NCBI RefSeq assembly: GCF_004798935.1
Contig: NZ_RAHT01000001.1
Span: forward strand, 682,001 to 746,000
DNA length: 64,000 nt
Direction of reading: 5' to 3'
From: Ningiella ruwaisensis
GTDB taxonomy: Bacteria; Pseudomonadota; Gammaproteobacteria; Enterobacterales; Alteromonadaceae
The translations under genes were made by a program, and so were the position numbers. Below the pieces are notes generated by a model. That model did not search any database. It was not told where the DNA came from and saw only the letters and a program-made list of their open reading frames with translations. Shown here in pieces: positions 1 through 8,698 of this stretch; position 1 is the first letter of the stretch; every line of letters starts with the position of its first letter.

Positions 1-97
1 TGGTGACGGTAACGGCAGAAATACCTTGTTGCTGTGCAAATAAGTCGGCATTGATGCCTAAAACCAGGCAGATAAATAAGGCAAGTTTGATCCACAT
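1..97 (-). CDS. fliP: FliP, flagellar export apparatus protein (N-terminal fragment, cut by window edge)
   Basis: Only the first 32 or so codons are present; the gene runs off the left edge. The start codon at 95-97 opens a signal-peptide-like segment (MWIKLALFICLVLGINADLF) followed by AQQQGISAVTVT, which matches the cleaved leader and early mature region of FliP proteins. FliP forms the core of the flagellar type III export gate in the inner membrane together with FliQ and FliR. It starts 7 bp after the fliO stop, the conserved fliO-fliP order. Identification rests on the leader, the short conserved stretch and the context, and is firm despite the short length. Confidence 0.85.
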   Translation of the reverse strand, partial: MWIKLALFICLVLGINADLFAQQQGISAVTVT

Positions 98-104
98 TGA
101 AAGC

Positions 105-674
105 TTAATCACGAGCTACTCCCGGTTTAGAAGTCGCCGGAGCGCTTGCGCCCGTTTTATTCCCGTTGATGCCCTGCCCAGAGATAGTCTGCGCCATGGC
201 TTGAACCAGTTTTTGCTGAAAGCCGACTTTGCCTGATTGAGATTCAAAAAGACCGGATTTGGATTTACTGACGTCGAGGTTTTGTTTCAGCGTGGCAAGA
301 TGATTGATGTTGTGGCTGGTTATTCCAATAAGGTGTTGCTCATCCCCAACTTCAATAACCATTATCTTTTCTTTTGCCCCTGCCATCATGCTGGCAACGA
401 CTTTCATTTGACCATTTCCTGCCTGAGTGACATTAAACCGGCGCATAAGATAGGCAAGCGCAAAAATAATGGCGATCACCAGCACTAAAGACAGAAATAT
501 TGATATAAAAGAAGAGGCCCCGCCAAACTCGCTACCCAATGAGGAAGCGGTATCTTGCGCGTGAACCGGGTTTGTTAGAGAAGATGCAAACAGGGCCACA
601 AGCCCTGCTTTACATGCATTTGCAGACTTTTTATTATCTGAGTTTTTTAATTCTTTCGACTTGACTAATAACAT
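105..674 (-). CDS. fliO: FliO, flagellar export apparatus assembly protein
   Basis: A 189-residue protein with a hydrophobic leader-like stretch (about 22-40, ending VHAQ), one clear membrane segment at about 56-77 followed by a positively charged LMRRF, then a small cytoplasmic domain. This one-membrane-span layout and the place between fliN and fliP identify FliO, which helps assemble the FliP ring of the export gate. Its sequence is poorly conserved in general, so context carries much of the call. The ATG used lies 41 bp inside the end of fliN, an unusually long overlap; a later start is possible but would remove part of the leader. Confidence 0.85.
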   Translation of the reverse strand: MLLVKSKELKNSDNKKSANACKAGLVALFASSLTNPVHAQDTASSLGSEFGGASSFISIFLSLVLVIAIIFALAYLMRRFNVTQAGNGQMKVVASMMAGAKEKIMVIEVGDEQHLIGITSHNINHLATLKQNLDVSKSKSGLFESQSGKVGFQQKLVQAMAQTISGQGINGNKTGASAPATSKPGVARD

Positions 675-1053
675 CCGTTAACCGAATACCAAATTTATCG
701 TTAATCACTACTACTTCTCCATGAGCAATCAACGTGCCATTTACTAAAACATCTAATGGCTCTCCGGCAACTCGGTCTAATTCCACCACTGAACCTTGGT
801 TCAGTTGCAATAAATTTCGGATGCTAATGTTGGTGCGCCCCACTTCCATTGAAATGGTCACTGGAATATCTAAAATCGTGTCCAGCTTTGTATCACCGTC
901 ATCACTTGCAGTGTTTTTCTCTTTTAACTCATCAAGCTCGACAGATTCGGCCTCATCGCCTGCTTCAGTTTTGGCTTCTGCCTTTGCTTCAGACTGGGCT
1001 TGCTCTGCCATTGCTTCGCCCCATGCGTCTAAATCGTCGCCTTCTTCACTCAT
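634..1053 (-). CDS. fliN: FliN, flagellar motor switch protein
   Basis: 139 residues: an acidic, Ala/Glu-rich N-terminal half (about 1-55) and a C-terminal SpoA (surface presentation of antigens) domain from about residue 58, with the typical stretch LDIPVTISMEVGRTNISIRN and a GEVVVINDKFGIRLT ending. FliN forms the lower part of the cytoplasmic C-ring with FliM and docks the FliH-FliI ATPase complex. It starts 2 bp after the fliM stop and its end overlaps fliO, so it sits within one operon running fliK to fliO and beyond. Length and domain order match gammaproteobacterial FliN. Confidence 0.97.
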   Translation of the reverse strand: MSEEGDDLDAWGEAMAEQAQSEAKAEAKTEAGDEAESVELDELKEKNTASDDGDTKLDTILDIPVTISMEVGRTNISIRNLLQLNQGSVVELDRVAGEPLDVLVNGTLIAHGEVVVINDKFGIRLTDVISQVERIKKLR

Positions 1054-1055
1054 AA

Positions 1056-2135
1056 TTACTTCCTCACTAAGGTATCTAACAAGTCTTCTTCAAGCACTTG
1101 TAATTCAGAATCACTATCTATTTTCTTCCCGCCTTTGGTAAAGGCGTTCAGCTCGGTTTTCACCGAAACTGGTCTTGGGATTTTATTAACAATTTGCAGG
1201 GCCACACAGTCTCTTGACTTACCCATTTTTGCTCTGAATGTTGGTAAGTCTTCAATTAAAACGGTTACAGTCTCAGGCATATTGATAGGGATGATATCCC
1301 CATCTTTTAAGTTCATCAGTCTTTCAAGGGGCATTTCGATATCCAGGAAATGAGTCGAAAGGTCAACCTTCACATCCATGATTTCATCACGCAGCGCTTT
1401 ACTCCATCTAAAGTCGGTATCTTCTTTATCAGTTTGGACACCCGCATCAAGCGTATCTCTGATAGGCTCCAGCATGGAATAAGGCAAAGACACATGAAAA
1501 TCACCGCCACCGCCGTCTAACTCGATATGAAATGAACTAATTACGACCACTTCCGTTGCCGAAACAATGTTAGCCATCGCGGGATTAACTTCTGAGTCCA
1601 AATATTCAAATGAGACATCCATCACAGGTGCCCACGCTTCTTTGTAGTCTTCAAAAATTAACTTCAAAAGCATTTGAATAATGCGACGTTCGGTTGGCGT
1701 AAACTCGCGCCCTTCAATTTTAGCGTGATAACGCCCATCGCCGCCAAAAAAGTTATCTACCATGATGAACACAAGGCGCGCCTCCATAGTAATAAGCCCC
1801 GTTCCTTTTAGTGGTCTGAAGCGAACCATATTGAGGCTGGTCGGTACAAACAAGGTGTGAATGTACTCCCCAAATTTAATCATTTGTATGCCGTTGATAG
1901 ACACTTCTGCGCTGCGACGCATCATGTTAAATAAACTGATGCGCATATGCCTTGCAAACCGTTCGTTAACTATTTCAAGGGTTGGCATGCGCCCGCGCAC
2001 AATACGGTCTTGCGAAGAAAAGTCATACTCCAGCGCAGAGCCGTCGTGCTCTACCTCTTCGACCTCTTCTTCTTCAACATCGTCGACACCATGTAATAGC
2101 GCGTCAATTTCGTCTTGTGATAATAAATCGCTCAC
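1056..2135 (-). CDS. fliM: FliM, flagellar motor switch protein
   Basis: 359 residues. The first residues (MSDLLSQDEIDALLHG) are the conserved CheY-P binding segment of FliM. An acidic EEEEVEEVEHD linker follows, then the CheC-like middle domain (starting near DRIVRGRMPTLEIVNERFAR) and a C-terminal SpoA domain. FliM links FliG to FliN in the C-ring and receives the chemotaxis signal that reverses rotation. Downstream of fliL with a 21-bp gap and upstream of fliN with a 2-bp gap. No unusual residues noticed; a standard full-length copy. Confidence 0.98.
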   Translation of the reverse strand: MSDLLSQDEIDALLHGVDDVEEEEVEEVEHDGSALEYDFSSQDRIVRGRMPTLEIVNERFARHMRISLFNMMRRSAEVSINGIQMIKFGEYIHTLFVPTSLNMVRFRPLKGTGLITMEARLVFIMVDNFFGGDGRYHAKIEGREFTPTERRIIQMLLKLIFEDYKEAWAPVMDVSFEYLDSEVNPAMANIVSATEVVVISSFHIELDGGGGDFHVSLPYSMLEPIRDTLDAGVQTDKEDTDFRWSKALRDEIMDVKVDLSTHFLDIEMPLERLMNLKDGDIIPINMPETVTVLIEDLPTFRAKMGKSRDCVALQIVNKIPRPVSVKTELNAFTKGGKKIDSDSELQVLEEDLLDTLVRK

Positions 2136-2156
2136 TCAGTATCCCGTTTCGCTCGT

Positions 2157-2666
2157 CTATTGGATCACAAAGCCAGTGAAGAGAACCTCTTCTACCACTG
2201 GACTTTTTTCTAAATCGTTCATAACCTGGCGCACTTGCGCTGTAGACTTAGAACGCAATTCTGTTTTACCTGCTTCGGTAACTAAATCGTCTGCATTTGC
2301 GGTACTAAAAACGCGTAGAAGCGTGCCCTCAATCATGGGAATATGACGCTTAGCTCGCTCTTCATTTTCAGGCCCGCGTACCATCAACTGCACCTCGATT
2401 TGCACCAGGCGCTCTCGCGTCACGCCAGGGGCATTAAATTGAAAGGGTCTTGGCATGCCCACATAAAGCGCGGTTCCGCTACTTTGTTCGATTTCTGCAA
2501 GCGGCATGGCGCCATCTAAATTGTCGGTATTTACCGTATCATCTGCGGCAAATAAGAAAAAATAGGCACCGGCACCACCGCCGCCTAGCACTAACACGGC
2601 AACGATGATGATTAACATCATCTTGCTTTTTTTCTTACCACCGGCTTCTAATTCTGGCTCTGCCAT
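2157..2666 (-). CDS. fliL: FliL, flagellar basal body-associated protein
   Basis: 169 residues with a short charged cytoplasmic N-terminus ending in GGKKKSK, one membrane span at about 17-38 (MLIIIVAVLVLGGGGAGAYFFLF) and a periplasmic domain, the layout of FliL. FliL surrounds the stator units and helps the motor run under load. It follows fliK (92-bp gap) and precedes fliM, the conserved order. The periplasmic domain ends in PVVEEVLFTGFVIQ, typical of the family. It probably shares the transcript that starts ahead of fliK. Confidence 0.93.
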   Translation of the reverse strand: MAEPELEAGGKKKSKMMLIIIVAVLVLGGGGAGAYFFLFAADDTVNTDNLDGAMPLAEIEQSSGTALYVGMPRPFQFNAPGVTRERLVQIEVQLMVRGPENEERAKRHIPMIEGTLLRVFSTANADDLVTEAGKTELRSKSTAQVRQVMNDLEKSPVVEEVLFTGFVIQ

Positions 2667-2758
2667 TGCTCCACTACCTATTTATTACGGTTAAAATCCT
2701 AGCGGGATATGTCATCCCCTCGCGACCACTTTTGCTTTAAGCGCTGATATATTGGTGT

Positions 2759-4876
2759 TTAGGCATAAAAGTCTATGCCACCAAGAGCACCATTGGTGAC
2801 TCGTTGTTCAATCACTGACTGATTGCTTTGTGCATCGGTGTTCTGCTCATTAGCTAGCGAGGCAGCATTACTATTACTCGATGACCCCTTGTCTGCTAAG
2901 GATTGTTCATTCTGCTGCTGTCCGCGACTTTCCTGCTGCACCGATGACTGCCCTAGTTCAATGCCAGACTCTTGCAGCATATCTCGCAGTCTTGGAGCCG
3001 CCTGATCTAAGACATCTTTTGCTTGAGCAGATTGAACAGTAAAACTCACTGAAGCTGCATCACCGTTCATATTCACTTTAATTTGCATCGCCCCTAATTC
3101 AGGGGGGTCGAGGCGAATCTCAGCTGCTGGATTTCGGGTATTAACCATCCATCTCACTTTATCGGCCAGTTGCTGCTGACCGTCGGGTTTAAATATGTTG
3201 ACGGCTTTATCAAACGCTGTTGGAGCTTGCTGAGCAAGTTTCGTACCTTCTGCGTGCAAAAGATTATTTTCTTTTGCTATTAATGTTTCTGTCACGCCAA
3301 ATATCTGCTGCGCTTGGGCAGAGGTCGATTGATTAACGCTATTTGCCAAATTTAAGATCCCGGCAAACTGCGTCAATGCACTGTCAAATTTGCTTTGTTG
3401 CTGTGGTGGAATTTCGACACTTACCTGACTCAAGGCCTCACTTACCATGGCTTTTAAATCAATGCCTGGCTCTCTTCCCGATTGAAGCTGCTCTTTAATT
3501 TCCTTTAAGCCTGCTTGCATCGCTGCTACAAACTCACTGCCTTTAGCTGGACTTGAGCCAAGTTCAGCAGCAAACTTTTCTACACGGGCTTTGATATTTT
3601 CAAGAATATTAGTTTGAGAACGCTCATCCAGAGAAGAAAGCTGATTGAGTATCGACATATCACTTTCATTAGTCTGGTTGTCAGCATTTTGCGTTTTGAG
3701 GGAAACGAGTAATTTTGCTTCCTCTTTGGCAGCAATACCTGTTGTTTCTAAAGCGTTAATTTGTGAGTTGGCACCTAGAGAAGCCTGTAAGTCACTCGCT
3801 AAAGACTTAAGAAGCGATGCTTCTTCATCTTCTGCAAGAGTCTTCTCTAACGCCGTAGCTTCTAACACCTGATCTGTGTCATTAAGCATTTTTGCGTTTT
3901 GATTACGTGCGTCTGCATTAGAGAGCGCTTCTAAATTTTGTGCCGCACCAACTATATTTTCATCAGTTTTAATATTTTTTTGCAGCATTATTGCAAGCAG
4001 TTCGGCATCAAGTTCTGAATCGCTCGCATCAAAGTCGGCATTCATTTCTGGCACAATCTCAGTTTTGTTTTGTGCATCACTTATTTGCTCTTTATATTGG
4101 CTGAGCATTTTTTGAATTGTTTCTGATAGTTTAGCGAGTTGTTCATCGCTAAGCGGCATATCCAAATCCAGCCCACTTGCCTGCGCGTCTAAGATATTTT
4201 GTAAGTCATCTTTAGACAAACTGATATTTATAAAGCCTTGCTTATCTTCACTTTGGGTATTGAGGCCATTTAATTCTGTGCTCTCGGTCAAAGTGTTTAC
4301 CGCTGTCGATAAATCGTCATTAATCACAGTGCCATTTGCGTCTTTTGTTAAGGCTTGCAAGTCTGAAACAAAGGTAACGTAATCAAAACCCTCTTTTGGA
4401 TCAGGGTTAGAAAGCAGTTGCTCTTTAAAACTCATTGGAATGCGAGGCGTATCCTCACCCTCACTGATAATGGTATTTTGCGGCTCGCCATCAACTGCAT
4501 TTTTTAGGTTTGCCGTTTCTTTCGTTTCAGTACTAGCAGCATTGGCGCTTTTATCTGCGTCACCGCGATGAACGAGAGCGTTGCCTTCCTGCTCTTTATT
4601 TTGACTAAGCGCCTGCGCTTTTCTGTTTGCTTTTGCATCACTTGCCGTAAAAGCGCTGACAGACTCATCTACTTTATCTGTATAGACCGGTTTTTCACGA
4701 ATAACATCGTTATCGAATGCCTGCCTGAAAGCACCGTTTTGTGCGCTATCAAAGGCTTGCTCAAAGGCAGAACGTTTGCTTTCAAAGCTCTGAATGACAT
4801 CTTGACTGTCTTTCGACATATCAAACGGCAAAGCACTATCGGCAACTTTTGATGATGACGTGGCAAGTTGTTGCAT
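2759..4876 (-). CDS. fliK: FliK, flagellar hook-length control protein
   Basis: About 705 residues, long for FliK. The N-terminal two thirds is low-complexity, rich in Gln, Asn, Ser, Ala and acidic residues, as expected for the molecular-ruler part. The conserved C-terminal hook-length control domain lies roughly at 590-665, with EIRLDPPELGAMQIKVNMN and a Gln/Ser/Asn-rich tail. FliK is secreted during hook assembly and switches the export gate to filament substrates. The start is ambiguous: a TTG at 4900 and ATGs at 4879 and 4876 are in frame; I chose 4876 because AGGA lies 5 nt ahead of it. A sigma-54-like element lies upstream at 4968-4984. Confidence 0.92.
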   Translation of the reverse strand: MQQLATSSSKVADSALPFDMSKDSQDVIQSFESKRSAFEQAFDSAQNGAFRQAFDNDVIREKPVYTDKVDESVSAFTASDAKANRKAQALSQNKEQEGNALVHRGDADKSANAASTETKETANLKNAVDGEPQNTIISEGEDTPRIPMSFKEQLLSNPDPKEGFDYVTFVSDLQALTKDANGTVINDDLSTAVNTLTESTELNGLNTQSEDKQGFINISLSKDDLQNILDAQASGLDLDMPLSDEQLAKLSETIQKMLSQYKEQISDAQNKTEIVPEMNADFDASDSELDAELLAIMLQKNIKTDENIVGAAQNLEALSNADARNQNAKMLNDTDQVLEATALEKTLAEDEEASLLKSLASDLQASLGANSQINALETTGIAAKEEAKLLVSLKTQNADNQTNESDMSILNQLSSLDERSQTNILENIKARVEKFAAELGSSPAKGSEFVAAMQAGLKEIKEQLQSGREPGIDLKAMVSEALSQVSVEIPPQQQSKFDSALTQFAGILNLANSVNQSTSAQAQQIFGVTETLIAKENNLLHAEGTKLAQQAPTAFDKAVNIFKPDGQQQLADKVRWMVNTRNPAAEIRLDPPELGAMQIKVNMNGDAASVSFTVQSAQAKDVLDQAAPRLRDMLQESGIELGQSSVQQESRGQQQNEQSLADKGSSSNSNAASLANEQNTDAQSNQSVIEQRVTNGALGGIDFYA

Positions 4877-4967
4877 CATAATCCTGGATTCCTGATTCAA
4901 TTATCCTATAAACCATTGTTATTTATACATTTTAAGTAAAATAACACTGGTGCTTGAGGGTAATTTT

Positions 4968-4984
4968 GCAAAGGGCGTACCAAA
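4968..4984 (-). promoter_or_regulatory. candidate sigma-54 promoter of fliK operon
   Basis: On the minus strand the sequence reads TTTGGTACGCCCTTTGC. It has GG and GC exactly 10 bp apart and differs from the TTGGCACG-N4-TTGC consensus only at one -24 position (T for C). It lies about 90 bp before the chosen fliK start, in the only sizeable gap between fliJ and fliK. FlrA or FlrC would be the expected activator. Weaker than the other sigma-54 sites in this window. Confidence 0.55.
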
Positions 4985-5009
4985 AACGTAAAAATGAGAT
5001 AGGTCTTTG

Positions 5010-5450
5010 TTAACGTTTAGAAAATGCAAGGCTGGAAAGCTCGTCAAAGAGCTTTTGTTCTTGTCGGTTTTGCTGCAGCCTTAAGTTCTGCTGCTGTTTA
5101 TTAATTAATTTTTCTATGGCTTTTGCTTTGGTCTGCTGTTTTAACCACTGGTTTTTTCGTTGATCAGCGACCAAAACAGCCTGATTGATGACTTGCACCT
5201 GTTGCTCGCAGGCTTTATCGAGCTTTCCCACAAAACTTTGATGTTGAATGAGCGTTTTGGCGCCTAAGCCCTGACTCGCTTTCTCGCGAATAAGCTTTAG
5301 GTAGTCCAAACGATATTGCTCTAACGATGACAGTTTTTGTTGGTTTTGGAATAAGTGCTGTCGAGCCTGCTGATATTGCTCAGACAGTTTTTGCTCTTTT
5401 TCTTTTTCAAGTTGCGCAACGAGACTCAACTGTTTAATGCTGGCTGGCAA
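5010..5450 (-). CDS. fliJ: FliJ, flagellar export chaperone
   Basis: 146 residues, almost entirely charged and Gln-rich helix, predicted to form a long coiled coil, as in FliJ. FliJ is the central stalk of the flagellar ATPase ring of FliI, comparable to the gamma subunit of F1-ATPase, and also escorts export chaperones. The start codon is TTG, supported by AGAGG placed 6 nt before it and by the lack of a better ATG. It sits 8 bp after the fliI stop in the conserved fliH-fliI-fliJ order. Confidence 0.92.
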   Translation of the reverse strand: MPASIKQLSLVAQLEKEKEQKLSEQYQQARQHLFQNQQKLSSLEQYRLDYLKLIREKASQGLGAKTLIQHQSFVGKLDKACEQQVQVINQAVLVADQRKNQWLKQQTKAKAIEKLINKQQQNLRLQQNRQEQKLFDELSSLAFSKR

Positions 5451-5458
5451 ATTAACCT

Positions 5459-6805
5459 CTATTGACCCTGATTAGCCGCCTGCAAACCTTTTCCAAGTGT
5501 CTGCATGGCTGCTTCACCTTTTTCAAACGGAACAACCTGTTTGGTCGTTTGCTGTAAAAAAGCATTGATGGCGGGAGCAGCGGCGATTGAAAGGTCAATC
5601 AAAGGATCGCTTCCTTTGGCATACGCTCCTAAATTAATGAGATCTTTATTTTGCTGGTAAGCTGAATATACGCGTTTGATACTTCGCGCATTTTGTTCAT
5701 GCTCAGGTTTCACCACTTGAGGCATGACACGCGAAATTGACGATTCGATATCTATAGCAGGGTAATGACCGGATTCAGCAAGTGTTCGCGATAAAACAAT
5801 GTGGCCATCCAAAATCGCTCTTGCCGAGTCTGCAATAGGATCTTGCAAATCATCACCTTCTGTCAGTACGGTATAAAATGCAGTGATTGAGCCCTGATGA
5901 GGACTGCCGTTTCCTGCACGTTCAACCAAGGCGGGTAATTTTGCAAATACTGAGGGCGGATAGCCCTTTGTCGCAGGCGGCTCACCTACGGCAAGTGCGA
6001 TTTCTCGCTGTGCCATGGCATAACGAGTCAATGAATCCATTAGTAGCAATACATTTTTACCTTGATCGCGAAAGTATTCAGCAATGGTAATAGCTGTTTC
6101 GCTTCCCTTAAGACGCATTAAAGGTGAGGTATCGGCAGGTGCAGCAACCACTACTGCTTTATTCCGCTCTTCCTCACCTAAAATATCTTCGATAAACTCT
6201 TTCACTTCGCGTCCGCGCTCGCCAATTAGGCCTACCACCACAACATCAGCTGTTGTGCCACGGGTCATCATACCCATTAGCACACTTTTACCTACACCAC
6301 TGCCTGCAAATAGTCCCATACGTTGCCCTTTTCCAACCGTTAGCATCGAATTAATGGCGCGAACACCAACATCAAGCGGTTCTGAGACGGGTTTTCGTTG
6401 TAATGGATTAATTGGAGGTGGAGAAGTCGAAACTCGTTTGCTAACCTTTATCGGACCTTTGCCATCAAGGGGCTCACCGTTTCCGTCGATGACGCGGCCA
6501 AGCAGTGCATCTCCTACGCCAAGTCCGGCATCATGCGCAATGGGCTCTACCAGAGAGCCTGGTACTATGCCTTTTATGGATTCTGTTGGCATTAAAAACG
6601 TGGTGTCATTCGCAAACCCAACCACTTCAGCTTCTACTTTGCCACTAATGGTTTGCACGCGACAACGACCGCCAATAGGAATTTGACACCCTACCGCCTC
6701 AAGCGTTAAGCCAACGCCTCTTACAAGCTTACCAGAAGCGACGGGTCTGGGTGTATTAACCGATGCACGGATATTAGACAGACTTTCAATTAGCGCGTGG
6801 GTCAT
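5459..6805 (-). CDS. fliI: FliI, flagellum-specific ATPase
   Basis: 448 residues, the usual length. The Walker A loop GSGVGKS is at 168-174, followed by the [10 protein letters not shown] segment and the Walker B strand [13 protein letters not shown] typical of the F1-beta-like export ATPases. A beta-barrel domain precedes it. FliI energises unfolding and entry of export substrates at the flagellar gate with FliH and FliJ. Its start lies 20 bp inside the end of fliH, so the two are probably translationally coupled. Confidence 0.98.
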   Translation of the reverse strand: MTHALIESLSNIRASVNTPRPVASGKLVRGVGLTLEAVGCQIPIGGRCRVQTISGKVEAEVVGFANDTTFLMPTESIKGIVPGSLVEPIAHDAGLGVGDALLGRVIDGNGEPLDGKGPIKVSKRVSTSPPPINPLQRKPVSEPLDVGVRAINSMLTVGKGQRMGLFAGSGVGKSVLMGMMTRGTTADVVVVGLIGERGREVKEFIEDILGEEERNKAVVVAAPADTSPLMRLKGSETAITIAEYFRDQGKNVLLLMDSLTRYAMAQREIALAVGEPPATKGYPPSVFAKLPALVERAGNGSPHQGSITAFYTVLTEGDDLQDPIADSARAILDGHIVLSRTLAESGHYPAIDIESSISRVMPQVVKPEHEQNARSIKRVYSAYQQNKDLINLGAYAKGSDPLIDLSIAAAPAINAFLQQTTKQVVPFEKGEAAMQTLGKGLQAANQGQ

Positions 6806-7640
6806 TGGCCAAGCCTTGATTTAGCAAAAGTGGTTCAAACACATTTTCACAGCGCCGCGAAATTGACATGTCAACCGCGTTGTTTTGACTGATGATTTTA
6901 CATCCGCCGCGCCCTTGTTCATCGTTAGCAACCAGTTGCCACTTTGAAGCGCCAGAAGCTAGTTCACTTTCAGACGATGGGTTTTGCGTTAAATGCGCTT
7001 CTATTTGCGCCTTGTCTTGCGAATGTAGATGGATCTGATAAACGCTTTCATTAATGGGTAGCGCCGCAATGCCTTGTTCTATGGCCATTTTCAGGCTATC
7101 GATTGATGTACTTAACTCGGTATTAATGACCGCTTTAGCTAAACTTACGCTTAGCAGGACTAACTCATTCTTGACTTCTTCATCAATGGATTTTAAAGGC
7201 TGCTCTAGGCGTTTTACGAAAGATTGCAACGCGTCGATATGCTCACGAGCGGCATCTTCTGCAGCTTGCTTGCCTTGTGCCAATCCTTCTTCTTTGCCAA
7301 GCGCCAGTCCTTCTTCTTTACCTGCTATAAGGCCTTCTTCATGACCTTTTGCAAAGCCCTCTTCGTGACCTGCACTTAAGCCTTCCTGATAGGCAGATTG
7401 CCGAATCTCTTCAATATCCTGGGCGGTTAAAGGAGTTACCTCTTCTTCTTGCTCAGGCGCTTCATATTTCCATTTTGTAAACGGTTTATTAAACGCTGTG
7501 GTTTTGTTTTCATCATCAGGTGCAGTGTCATCAACTACAGGTAAGTCCCACAGCTTTGCCTCTTCGAAAGACGAAAGTGAATAGTCCTGCGAGTTTGAAT
7601 TGCTATCCTGATCGTTTGCTTTACTGCTGGCTTGGCTCAT
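6786..7640 (-). CDS. fliH: FliH, flagellar export ATPase regulator
   Basis: 284 residues. After an acidic N-terminal third there is a striking run of short repeats between about residues 88 and 130, of the form [20 protein letters not shown], with glycine every fourth residue. GxxxG repeats of this kind are a known hallmark of FliH and are thought to form packed helices. The C-terminal half matches the ATPase delta/E-subunit-like domain. FliH holds FliI inactive and tethers it to FliN at the C-ring. Starts 2 bp after fliG. Confidence 0.95.
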   Translation of the reverse strand: MSQASSKANDQDSNSNSQDYSLSSFEEAKLWDLPVVDDTAPDDENKTTAFNKPFTKWKYEAPEQEEEVTPLTAQDIEEIRQSAYQEGLSAGHEEGFAKGHEEGLIAGKEEGLALGKEEGLAQGKQAAEDAAREHIDALQSFVKRLEQPLKSIDEEVKNELVLLSVSLAKAVINTELSTSIDSLKMAIEQGIAALPINESVYQIHLHSQDKAQIEAHLTQNPSSESELASGASKWQLVANDEQGRGGCKIISQNNAVDMSISRRCENVFEPLLLNQGLANDPRAN

Positions 7641-7642
7641 AA

Positions 7643-8692
7643 TTAGACGTACTCATCACCGCCACCGCCGCCAAGCACAATCTCCCCGGCGTCAGCAAGC
7701 TTACGAGCAATAGACAGCATTTCTTTTTGCGCCGTTTCCACTTCACTTAAACGAACCGGCCCCATTGCTTCCATATCATCGAGCAACATTTCAGCGGCTC
7801 GCTTGGACATATTGCCCGTAATCTTGGCTTTAAGATCGTCATCTGCACCCTTGATGGCTTTCATGAGCGTCTCTTGCTGCACTTCTCTCAAAATCGCCTG
7901 GATACCTCTGTCATCAACGTCAATAAGGTTATCAAACACAAACATAAGGTCTTGGATTTGCTGCGACATTTCTTCGTCTTGCTCTCGTATTGCGTCCATC
8001 AATTGCGCTTCTACGTTGGTATCGAGATAGTTCATAATATTGGCAGCTGACTTCAAGCCACCCATTTTCGCTGCTTGCGCGCCAGCTTGTCCGGCAAACT
8101 GTTTCTCCATAATCTCATTAAGTTCTTGCAGTGCGGCCGGCTGCACTTCTTCAAGATTCGCCACACGCATCAATAAGTCCAGTCTGACTTTTTCAGGAAA
8201 CTGCGAAAGAATTTCAGCCGACTGCTCTGGCTCAAGATAAGACATAACAATGGTCTGTATTTGCGGGTGCTCGTTGCGAATAATATTCGCCACCTGCTTA
8301 GAGTCCATCCACTTAAGTGATTCAAGTCCTTTCGCACCCGCGCCTGCCAAAATCTGATCAAGCAAATGCGCGGCCTTATCTTCACCAAGTGCGGTTGTCA
8401 GGGTCCGGCGAACGAAATCCTCGCTCTTAAAGCCTATGGTCGAATAATTTTGTATTTCTTCAATAAAATGTCTATGAACCGAGTTAATTTTGGACTGAGT
8501 CATATCGTCCATCGCAGCCATGGCAGAACCTAAAGCCTGAACCTGTTTAGGCTGCATAAATTTAAGAATTTGCGCTGCGTCATCTTCAGACAGCGAGAGC
8601 AATAATATGGCTGCTTTCTCGATACCATCCAGCTTGCTTACATCATATTCAGGCGTAGCATTTTGTGTTTGTAATTCTGTACTCTCAGGCAT
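7643..8692 (-). CDS. fliG: FliG, flagellar motor switch protein
   Basis: 349 residues with the N-terminal FliF-binding domain (KLDGIEKAAILLLSLSEDDAA), the middle domain containing the EHPQ motif (IIRNEHPQIQTIVMSYL) that contacts FliM, and the C-terminal torque domain with charged residues on the stator-facing helix (DDRGIQAILREVQQETLMKA). It ends in a Gly-rich tail, GGGGGDEYV. FliG converts stator ion flow into rotation. It lies 6 bp downstream of fliF, the conserved order. Confidence 0.98.
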   Translation of the reverse strand: MPESTELQTQNATPEYDVSKLDGIEKAAILLLSLSEDDAAQILKFMQPKQVQALGSAMAAMDDMTQSKINSVHRHFIEEIQNYSTIGFKSEDFVRRTLTTALGEDKAAHLLDQILAGAGAKGLESLKWMDSKQVANIIRNEHPQIQTIVMSYLEPEQSAEILSQFPEKVRLDLLMRVANLEEVQPAALQELNEIMEKQFAGQAGAQAAKMGGLKSAANIMNYLDTNVEAQLMDAIREQDEEMSQQIQDLMFVFDNLIDVDDRGIQAILREVQQETLMKAIKGADDDLKAKITGNMSKRAAEMLLDDMEAMGPVRLSEVETAQKEMLSIARKLADAGEIVLGGGGGDEYV

Positions 8693-8698
8693 GATGCT